From assembly GCA_964415245.1 (NCBI GenBank), contig CAYQAJ010000325.1, positions 1 to 5,424 of the forward strand: a DNA stretch of 5,424 nt, read 5' to 3'. This document shows, piece after piece, positions 1-5,424 of this stretch. Position 1 is the stretch's first letter. Each line of letters starts with the position of its first letter. The position numbers and the translations under genes are program-made. The DNA is from CAYQAJ01 sp964415245. Its GTDB lineage: Bacteria; Planctomycetota; Planctomycetia; Pirellulales; Pirellulaceae. A model generated the notes under the pieces. It did no database searches. It was not told the origin of the DNA and saw only the letters and a program-made list of their open reading frames with translations.

Positions 1-961
1 TCGCGTGTAGCGTGGTCAATGAACCTTCGTGGCCGGTGTTCATTGCTTGCAGCATGTCGAGAGTTTCACCGCCACGGCACTCACCGATGATGATTCGTTC
101 GGGCCGCATACGCAGGGCGTTGCGAACCAGATCGGTGGCGTTGATGGCACCCTTGCCCTCGATGTTGGCGGGGCGGGTTTCCAGCCGCACGACGTGATCC
201 TGCTGGAGCTGCAATTCGGCCGCGTCTTCGATCGTGATGATGCGGTCGGTATTGGGAATGAAGCTCGACAGCGTATTGAGCAGCGTCGTTTTACCGGAGC
301 CGGTACCGCCGGAGATAATGATGTTGAGGCGGGCTTTCATGGCGCCTTCCAACAGCATGACCATCTCGGGCGTAAAGGCCTTGTAGTTCAGCAGGTCCTC
401 CAGCTTCAGCGGGTTGGCGCCGAAGCGGCGAATCGACACCGCCGGGCCGTCGAGCGCCAACGGCGGAATGATGGCGTTCACACGCGAGCCGTCGGCGAGT
501 CGGGCATCGACCATGGGGCAGATTTCGTCGACGCGCCGGCCCACTTTCGACACAATGCGGTCGATGATCTGCAGCAGGTGGCTGTTATCGCGGAACTCGA
601 CGCTCGAGCGCTCCATTTTTCCGCGCCGCTCGACGTACACGTTCTTCGGCCCGTTGATCAGGATGTCGCTGATCGCCTCGTCCTTGAGCAGCATTTCGAG
701 CGGACCCAAACCGAACGTCTCGTCGAGCACCTCTTCGATGAGGCGTTCGCGCTCCGAGCGGTTGAGCAGCGTCTCCTCGGTGTCGCACAGGTGCTCGACC
801 ACGAGGCGGATTTCGCGGCGCAGCACGTCGCCTTCCAGCTCGCTCACTCGGTTCAAGTCGAGCTTGTCGACGAGCTTGCCGTGGATCTTTCGCTTCAGCT
901 TGTCGAATTCTTCCGCTTTCGCGGATTCGGCAGCTCTCGATGCACTCACCGGCGTTTTCAT
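1..961 (-). CDS. cpaF: CpaF/TadA-type secretion ATPase, C-terminus beyond left edge
   Basis: Hexameric ATPase of the type II/IV secretion superfamily, of the kind that powers Tad (type IVc) pilus assembly at the cytoplasmic face of the inner membrane. The 320 codons present read cleanly from an ATG at 961. Visible motifs are a basic clamp RRF at 178-180, Walker A GGTGSGKT at 218-225, an Asp box IITIEDAAEL at 241-250, Walker B RIIIGECRG at 289-297 with the acidic residue E294, and a His box GHEGSLTTLHA at 310-320 that runs into the edge. An N-terminal helical region (about 20-90) with KLKRKIHGKLVDKLDL precedes the core, as is usual for CpaF. No FHA domain is seen. Roughly the last quarter is missing. 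The reading frame stays open upstream as far as a TGA at 1175-1177, but holds no ATG before 961 and no good ribosome binding site; a GTG at 1057 is a less likely start. It follows the sigma-54 regulator after 232 bases, so separate transcription is possible. The family call is very secure; the exact apparatus (Tad pilus or another) is inferred. Confidence 0.96.
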   Translation of the reverse strand, partial: MKTPVSASRAAESAKAEEFDKLKRKIHGKLVDKLDLNRVSELEGDVLRREIRLVVEHLCDTEETLLNRSERERLIEEVLDETFGLGPLEMLLKDEAISDILINGPKNVYVERRGKMERSSVEFRDNSHLLQIIDRIVSKVGRRVDEICPMVDARLADGSRVNAIIPPLALDGPAVSIRRFGANPLKLEDLLNYKAFTPEMVMLLEGAMKARLNIIISGGTGSGKTTLLNTLSSFIPNTDRIITIEDAAELQLQQDHVVRLETRPANIEGKGAINATDLVRNALRMRPERIIIGECRGGETLDMLQAMNTGHEGSLTTLHA

Positions 962-1193
962 GGTCGGGTCGTTTTCTGGGAGAGGATCAAGGGTCGTCGG
1001 TGCAGCGGCACGTTGTCGGCGCGACCGCGCGTTGGGTCTGCCGCCCGCGTGGGCCACACCATCCCAAACATAGCTCACCTTCGCGGGCGTTGTGCTTGCG
1101 AAACAAGCTTGCGCAAGTGCAGCGCCCTCACCACGTACGATGTTGTCTTTTGGCAGCGCCGCGGGCAAAGCCGCTCAGCGCCGCGTCCGTCCG
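962..1193. other. Gap between regulator and cpaF, likely cpaF leader
   Basis: No gene is supported here. The stretch lies downstream of the regulator stop and upstream of cpaF. It holds a 10-base direct repeat CAGCGCCGCG (1154-1163 and 1176-1185) and the long imperfect dyad at 1085-1127. I find no hairpin followed by a U-run on the minus strand, so there is no evident intrinsic terminator for the regulator and read-through into cpaF is possible. Confidence 0.6.
1085..1127. repeat. 16-bp-armed imperfect dyad upstream of cpaF
   Basis: The left arm is 1085-1100 (GGGCGTTGTGCTTGCG) and the right arm 1112-1127 (CGCAAGTGCAGCGCCC), with an 11-base centre containing AAGCTT. Thirteen of 16 positions are Watson-Crick pairs. 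The other three are G-T pairs on the plus strand and A-C mismatches on the minus strand. It sits about 125 bases upstream of the cpaF ATG. It could be a protein-binding dyad for an activator such as the neighbouring response regulator, or a hairpin in a plus-strand transcript. Each arm, read from its outer end inward, also has GG and GC at the spacing of a sigma-54 promoter core (GGGCGC-N5-TTGC on the minus strand), but the -24 box is a poor match. Confidence 0.5.
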
Positions 1194-2585
<1,392 letters not shown>

Positions 2586-2595
2586 GGTCGGTTTT

Positions 2596-2601
2596 CCCCT
2601 C
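2596..2601 (-). promoter_or_regulatory. Ribosome binding site deciding the regulator start
   Basis: The minus strand reads GAGGGG followed by 10 bases and then the ATG at 2585. This is one of the better Shine-Dalgarno matches in the window and argues for the shorter form of the response regulator. Confidence 0.6.
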
Positions 2602-2672
2602 TTGCGCGCGAGGCGCAACGTGCTCGCTCCACGGGCGCAATCGCGCTGGCCATAACCCGGGTGGTCGTAGGG

Positions 2673-2701
2673 TATCTACGTCACAGCGGGTGGCCGGTCA
2701 A
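2673..2701 (-). promoter_or_regulatory. Candidate sigma-70-type promoter for the response regulator
   Basis: On the minus strand TTGACC (2696-2701) is separated by exactly 17 bases from TAGATA (2673-2678). The -35 matches 5 of 6 consensus bases; the -10 matches only 3 of 6. Transcription would start near 2666, giving a leader of about 80 bases before the ATG at 2585. Two dyads overlap it: CGTAG-N5-CTACG (2666-2680) over the -10, and CAACATGTTG (2699-2708) touching the -35. These would be well placed for a repressor or for autoregulation. It is a visual match only. Confidence 0.35.
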
Positions 2702-2723
2702 CATGTTGCCGGCACGCAACATG
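2702..2723. repeat. Inverted repeat CATGTTGC-N6-GCAACATG
   Basis: Perfect 8-base arms at 2702-2709 and 2716-2723 surround a 6-base centre. The left arm is also part of the perfect 10-base palindrome CAACATGTTG (2699-2708). A second short hairpin, GGCCC (2724-2728) and GGGCC (2737-2741), abuts it. The position just upstream of the candidate promoter suggests an operator; an RNA role is less likely because on the promoter's strand it lies upstream of the start site. Confidence 0.45.
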
Positions 2724-2890
2724 GGCCCGAAGAAAAGGGCCGGAAGAAGAGCGGCGAACGTGCCGAGACGCCGCCGGCAAACGAGAGATGCCGTTTCGTC
2801 GCGCAGAAGCCGGCTTCCTACGACCGACGAAGTGCTACCCGCGCTGCGAGATTCGGATCGAGTCGCGCCACCCCCCCATCCCGCACATCT

Positions 2891-3026
2891 CGCAATTGCG
2901 GCATTCACGTGCCACACCGCTTGCGGTTTCCCCCGCAGTGACGCGATCCCCTTCCAACACGATCACCTTGTCCAAGATGATCCACCCCGCTTGCGGTTTC
3001 GCGCTCCGCCCGCGCGGCAAACCGCG
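2891..3026. repeat. Cluster of five palindromes with a duplicated CCGCTTGCGG unit
   Basis: Within 136 bases lie: the perfect palindrome CGCAATTGCG (2891-2900); CCGCTTGCGGTTTC (2917-2930); a 10-base-arm hairpin GATCACCTTG-TC-CAAGATGATC (2961-2982); a second exact CCGCTTGCGGTTTC (2987-3000); and CGCGG-CAAA-CCGCG (3013-3026). The 14-base unit is repeated exactly at a 70-base interval. The central hairpin has one non-Watson-Crick position, which is G-U on the minus strand (the xerC transcript) and C-A on the plus strand. No U-run follows on the minus strand, so these are not classic intrinsic terminators. Short intergenic palindromes of this kind are, to my recollection, dispersed in planctomycete genomes. 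Confidence 0.6.
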
Positions 3027-3049
3027 TCCCACCTTACTTCTCCCTCAGG

Positions 3050-3964
3050 TTATCCCGCCGTTCGCGCCCGCGCCCGCGGGTGCGCCTTCTCGTACACCTT
3101 TCGCAGCGTCGACGTGGCCACGTGCGTATAAATCTGCGTCGTCACCAGGCTCTTGTGTCCCAGCAGCTCCTGCACGCTGCGAATATCGGCGCCCCGATCC
3201 AGAAGGTGCGTGGCAAAGCTGTGCCGTAGCGAGTGCGGGCTGGTGCGCAGATCGAGACCCGTGAGCTTGAGGTACTTCTCCAGCATGCGGGCGACGCTGC
3301 GGGTGGTGAGCCGCTGACCGAAACGGTTCACGAACAGCGCCACCGCCTTGCCGTTCTTTCCTTCTTCCATGCGAGGCCGCAATCGCAGCCATTTCTTGAT
3401 GGCCCGCTGCGCATAGCTGCCCAGCGGCGCGAGCCGTTCGTGCTTTCCCTTGCCGCGAATGCGCACGACGCCCGTGTGCCAGTCCACGTCGTCGAGGTTG
3501 ATGCCGACCAGCTCGCTCACCCGCAAACCCGCCGAGTACATGGTTTCGAGGATCGCCCGATCACGTGCCCCCAGCGGTTCGTCCGATGGCGGCGCGGCGA
3601 GCAAGCGGGCAATCTCGTCGGTCGACAGGAAGTGCGGCAGCTTGTGATCAGGGCGCGGATTGCGGAGCGGTTTCGCCGGATTGTGCGACGCCAGCCCTTC
3701 ACGCTGGGCGAAGCGAAAGAAGCTCCGCAGCGACGCCAGCCGCCGCGCCACCGAGGATTTCGCGTAGCCCGCCTCGTACAGCGAAGCCACGTAGGCCCGC
3801 AAATCGAGCGGCGTGAGGCTGCCCGGCGAAGGCGCCCGCCCGGATCGTCCGGCAAGCCACGTCGACAGCGCCGTCAGGTCCTCGCGATACGACTTGATCG
3901 TATGCTCCGACGCGTTGCGCTCGACAGCCAGGTACCGCAGAAAGCGAGCGATAGCGGATTGCAT
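3050..3964 (-). CDS. xerC: Site-specific tyrosine recombinase XerC
   Basis: A 304-residue cytoplasmic tyrosine recombinase. XerC-type enzymes cut and rejoin DNA at dif sites to resolve chromosome dimers. Residues 1 to about 90 form the SAM-like core-binding domain (AIARFLRYLAVERNASEHTI; KSSVARRLASLRSFFRF). The catalytic domain carries all expected residues: R148 (SAGLRVSEL), K172 (IRGKGKHER), H244 and R247 (HSLRHSFATH), H270 (LLGHKS) and nucleophile Y279 (TTQIYTHV). With the ATG at 3964 these numbers coincide with those I recall for E. coli XerD. VQELLGH and the closing VYEKAHPRA segment look more like XerC. The ATG is chosen over the in-frame GTG at 3970 because AGG sits 7 bases before the ATG but only one base before the GTG. 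The tail ARARTAG is basic and probably flexible. Full-length and intact, with no integrase-island signs nearby, so a housekeeping Xer is more likely than a phage integrase. Confidence 0.96.
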   Translation of the reverse strand: MQSAIARFLRYLAVERNASEHTIKSYREDLTALSTWLAGRSGRAPSPGSLTPLDLRAYVASLYEAGYAKSSVARRLASLRSFFRFAQREGLASHNPAKPLRNPRPDHKLPHFLSTDEIARLLAAPPSDEPLGARDRAILETMYSAGLRVSELVGINLDDVDWHTGVVRIRGKGKHERLAPLGSYAQRAIKKWLRLRPRMEEGKNGKAVALFVNRFGQRLTTRSVARMLEKYLKLTGLDLRTSPHSLRHSFATHLLDRGADIRSVQELLGHKSLVTTQIYTHVATSTLRKVYEKAHPRARARTAG

Positions 3965-3981
3965 GAGCACACCTGGCGTAG

Positions 3982-4001
3982 CTGAACTCGCAGGAGTTCA
4001 G
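3982..4001. repeat. Perfect 8-bp hairpin just upstream of xerC
   Basis: CTGAACTC (3982-3989), loop GCAG, GAGTTCAG (3994-4001). The near arm ends 17 bases before the xerC ATG, just outside the AGG ribosome binding site. In a minus-strand transcript it would form a stable stem next to the translation start and could limit xerC expression, or end read-through from the gene upstream. There is no U-run after it. Confidence 0.5.
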
Positions 4002-4050
4002 TCGGGCTCGGCGGGCACTGCACCACGTTGCGGTCGGCCTCGCATGACTC

Positions 4051-4090
4051 GCCGCGTCGCCGTGTCGCCGTGTCTCCGCGTCGGCGGGTC
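4051..4090. repeat. Degenerate 8-bp tandem repeat, five units
   Basis: Five consecutive 8-base units read GCCGCGTC, GCCGTGTC, GCCGTGTC, TCCGCGTC and GGCGGGTC; the last is the most diverged. On the minus strand the consensus is GACRCGGC. The array lies in the gap between the 85-residue gene and xerC, directly after the TAG. The 8-base period is not a codon multiple, which fits noncoding sequence. Copy number may vary among strains. Confidence 0.6.
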
Positions 4091-4092
4091 AG

Positions 4093-4350
4093 CTACGCGA
4101 TATCGCCGTTGCCTTGATCGGTCGGCAGCGGGTAGCTGAACCGCGGCGACAGCGCGGGGTCGTGCTCCTCGGCCGTCTTACGAATCTTCTGGCTCAGCAC
4201 CGCGGCGTCGTACCACGTAAAGCTCAGCTCGGAGTTCGAGGCGTAACGGCCGAGCGTCCGCAACGTGGCTGCTCGATGGGCGTCGTCGTACAGAAAGATA
4301 TAGCGTTCGGCGCCCTTCACTAGCGCCAGCACGTTGATGTCTTGAGACAC
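4093..4350 (-). CDS. Conserved-looking hypothetical protein, 85 residues
   Basis: Function is not recognised. The protein (85 residues) has a compact, well-mixed N-terminal part (VLALVKGAERYIFLYDD, then TLRTLGRYASNSELSFTWYD and a helix AAVLSQKIRKTAEEHD) and a polar, probably disordered tail. There is no signal peptide or membrane segment, so it should be cytoplasmic. I recall similar small proteins in planctomycete genomes, without known function; this is memory, not a search. The GTG at 4350 is chosen because AGGAG (4361-4365 on the complement) is 10 bases upstream. An ATG at 4401 in the same frame would add 17 Pro/Arg-rich residues and place the start before that site. It lies 99 bases after the lipoprotein gene and 128 before xerC, all in one direction, so the three may be cotranscribed. 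Confidence 0.72.
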   Translation of the reverse strand: MSQDINVLALVKGAERYIFLYDDAHRAATLRTLGRYASNSELSFTWYDAAVLSQKIRKTAEEHDPALSPRFSYPLPTDQGNGDIA

Positions 4351-4360
4351 GGGCCGAGGG

Positions 4361-4365
4361 CTCCT
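4361..4365 (-). promoter_or_regulatory. AGGAG ribosome binding site of the 85-residue gene
   Basis: The minus strand reads AGGAG, 10 bases ahead of a GTG codon at 4350. It is the reason for choosing the GTG start rather than the upstream in-frame ATG at 4401. Confidence 0.6.
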
Positions 4366-4406
4366 GCATGGGGTGGGCCGGTCGGTGCCACGCCGCTTCA
4401 TGCCGC

Positions 4407-4433
4407 GCGGCCGGTCGAAGGTGCGCCGGCCGC
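4407..4433. repeat. GC-rich hairpin after the lipoprotein-like gene
   Basis: GCGGCCGG (4407-4414) and CCGGCCGC (4426-4433) are perfect 8-base arms around an 11-base loop. It begins 16 bases after the TAG of the lipoprotein-like gene on the minus strand. A run of T is missing, so it is at best a transcript-stabilising or partial terminator hairpin between that gene and the 85-residue gene. Confidence 0.4.
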
Positions 4434-4449
4434 TCAGCGAGCCGCCGCG

Positions 4450-5424
4450 CTAACGTTCATATCGGTCGATGTTCCACCGCCACACCACTCGGCTTTCGTC
4501 GGCTCCGCCGCGCGCCGCTAAGAGTTCGGTGATGTGCATGTAGCAGCAAAAACGGATGAAGTCGTCTTTGCGCTGTAGGTAAGATTGCCAACCTCCCGCG
4601 CGTGCGTCGTCGCGAAATTCGTAATAGCTTGCCAGCCGCTCGGTGAACTCCGAGTCGCTGCCCTGGTACTGTCGCACCAGTTCCATCACGGGGTACGGCT
4701 GCGGATGGGGCGCGGGCCGTTCACGGCTCGGCGGCTTGGGCACGAACCCCCGCGGATCGGGCCAATCGTCGGGCAGTCCGATACTGCCGGGTCCGTGATC
4801 GCCAATCGGCCGAGCCGCGGCATCGGCGCCTTCCACGAGCGGCATGGGCTGACCTTCCGGCGTGTATGCAACCGTGCCGCTCACCCGCTGAACCGGCGAC
4901 GTGCTGGGGCGATCGGCTTCCTGATCCGGCATGGGCGGTATCTCGGGCGTTTGCGTTGCTAGCTGCTGTCGCGCCAGCGCGAACTCCGCGTCGCGCACCA
5001 GCGTGTCGGGAATCCATTCTTCCTCTTCCGTGCCCCAGGGAAGCCCGTAGCCCGGTGGAATGGGATGGAACGACGGGTTGGCCGCGAACCAGTTCACCGC
5101 CAGGCCCATTCGGGGTGGGTAGTACTCGTGGAATTCGGTTACCGACCCGACCACCACCGCGTCGACGCCCAGCACCTGGGCCAGATTCTGGAAGTTGGTC
5201 GTGTGGTCGATGCGGATGCCGGCGTCGGTGAGATACCGCTCGACGACCCCCACGGGCAGAACCTCGAAGCCGGGGACCCTTTGGAGCTCGCCGCGGTAGG
5301 CTTCGGCGACTTGCACACCGTTGACCGTGGGATTGGTGCTCTGATTGAAGAAGGGGAGCACCGCCACGCGGGACAACTGCGGGAAGGGATTGTGGTACTG
5401 CGGCTCGTACATGACGCGCGGAAA
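4450..5424 (-). CDS. Putative CsgG/LpoB-fold envelope lipoprotein, N-terminus beyond right edge
   Basis: The frame is open to the window edge (FPRV precedes the first ATG at 5412), so the true start and any lipoprotein signal peptide probably lie outside; a start at 5412 (320 residues) cannot be excluded. Numbering from that Met, residues 14-94 read like the alpha/beta domain shared by CsgG, LpoB, FlgO and GNA1162-type envelope proteins: RVAVLPFFNQS strand, a helix, PGFEVLPVGVVERYL, and LGVDAVVVGSVTEF. Residues about 95-145 are aromatic and glycine-rich; about 155-245 are Pro/Asp-rich with low complexity, likely a flexible linker. The last 80 residues form a helical segment (MELVRQYQGSDSEF; DDFIRFCCYMHITELLAARG) ending in RVVWRWNIDRY, with a vicinal Cys pair at 289-290. 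The fold call is by pattern only. Role unknown: outer-membrane assembly, secretion or cell-wall synthase activation are possibilities by analogy. It is first of three codirectional genes leading to xerC. Confidence 0.8.
   Translation of the reverse strand, partial: FPRVMYEPQYHNPFPQLSRVAVLPFFNQSTNPTVNGVQVAEAYRGELQRVPGFEVLPVGVVERYLTDAGIRIDHTTNFQNLAQVLGVDAVVVGSVTEFHEYYPPRMGLAVNWFAANPSFHPIPPGYGLPWGTEEEEWIPDTLVRDAEFALARQQLATQTPEIPPMPDQEADRPSTSPVQRVSGTVAYTPEGQPMPLVEGADAAARPIGDHGPGSIGLPDDWPDPRGFVPKPPSRERPAPHPQPYPVMELVRQYQGSDSEFTERLASYYEFRDDARAGGWQSYLQRKDDFIRFCCYMHITELLAARGGADESRVVWRWNIDRYER

Larger units (their letters stand above)
2586..3049. other. 464-base noncoding stretch between xerC and the regulator
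   Basis: No secure gene lies here. The left third holds the candidate promoter, ribosome binding site and dyads of the response regulator. The right part, just past the xerC stop, is a cluster of palindromes (2891-3026). In between (about 2742-2890) I see nothing beyond ordinary GC-rich sequence. A marginal minus-strand ORF from a GTG at 3032 to 2835 crosses the palindromes; see findings. No tRNA-like, CRISPR-like or insertion-sequence-like structure was recognised. Confidence 0.6.
3976..4098. repeat. 10-bp inverted repeats bracketing the xerC upstream gap
   Basis: GCGTAGCTGA at 3976-3985 and its exact reverse complement TCAGCTACGC at 4089-4098. The right copy contains the TAG stop of the 85-residue gene; the left copy abuts the xerC ribosome binding site and overlaps the hairpin. 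A third related copy, GTAGCTGAAC, sits at 4132-4141 inside the 85-residue gene. The bracketed interval holds the 8-base tandem array. This could be a tiny non-autonomous element or chance; no target-site duplication is obvious. Confidence 0.4.

Noticed and set aside
2586..2618. Longer regulator start adding 11 residues (MRLARKRGKPT)
   Set aside because: The receiver domain begins at the Met at 2585, which has GAGGGG 10 bases upstream; the extension is basic and unlike family N-termini.
2901..2916. TGGCACGTGAATGC on the minus strand as a sigma-54 promoter for the regulator
   Set aside because: The -24 box is perfect, but the GC of the -12 box is one base too close, and spacing is strict for sigma-54. 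Not called.
2681..2917. 78-codon minus-strand ORF in the xerC-regulator gap
   Set aside because: Arg/Ser/Gly-rich with no ribosome binding site seen; it runs through the candidate regulator promoter and its dyads.
2961..2982. Palindrome near xerC as a dif recombination site
   Set aside because: dif sites are about 28 bases with two 11-base arms around a 6-base AT-rich centre; this is 10-2-10 and lacks the typical AT-rich core.
2917..3000. Two 14-base direct repeats as a CRISPR or attachment-site pair
   Set aside because: Only two short palindromic copies, too short for CRISPR repeats, and no cas genes, cargo or integrase boundary structure lies between them.
3233..3985. Plus-strand open frame of 250 codons opposite xerC
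   Set aside because: Antisense shadow; the xerC frame has every catalytic residue in place.
4585..4962. Plus-strand open frame opposite the lipoprotein-like gene
   Set aside because: No domain or start signal, and it overlaps a longer minus-strand frame with a structured N-terminal domain.

Overview
The window is GC-rich bacterial chromosome in which all five recognisable genes lie on the minus strand. From high to low coordinate they are: a putative CsgG-fold envelope lipoprotein (5' end cut off by the window), an 85-residue conserved-looking hypothetical protein, a XerC-type tyrosine recombinase, an NtrC-class sigma-54-dependent response regulator, and a CpaF/TadA-type secretion ATPase (3' end cut off). 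The high GC content, the frequent lack of a strong Shine-Dalgarno, and my recollection of similar small proteins and lipoproteins point to a planctomycete, probably of the Pirellulales. That placement is inference and no rRNA or other marker is present to confirm it.

Region by region: 4450-5424 encodes the lipoprotein-like protein, with an N-terminal CsgG/LpoB-like domain, a proline-rich middle and a distinct C-terminal segment. Position 4351-4449 is a short gap with a GC-rich hairpin. Position 4093-4350 encodes the 85-residue protein from a GTG start with an AGGAG ribosome binding site. Position 3965-4092 is a repeat-laden gap: a degenerate 8-bp tandem array, a 10-bp inverted repeat pair and a strong hairpin just ahead of xerC. 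Position 3050-3964 is xerC with all six catalytic residues. Position 2586-3049 is a 464-base noncoding stretch holding a cluster of palindromes, a candidate promoter for the regulator and one marginal small ORF. Position 1194-2585 is the response regulator. Position 962-1193 is a gap with a long imperfect dyad. Position 1-961 is cpaF.

Functionally the window joins three themes. One is chromosome dimer resolution or site-specific recombination (XerC). The second is a Tad/type IVc pilus or related secretion apparatus (CpaF, whose partners would lie beyond the left edge). The third is phospho-dependent transcription control (the sigma-54 activator), which by position may regulate the secretion locus. 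The most interesting noncoding signal is the 7-mer GCTTGCG. I find it four times, always in the two noncoding gaps that flank the regulator gene. It occurs inside a 16-bp-armed dyad upstream of cpaF and inside a repeated CCGCTTGCGG palindrome upstream of the regulator. I see no clear novel defence, CRISPR or mobile system.
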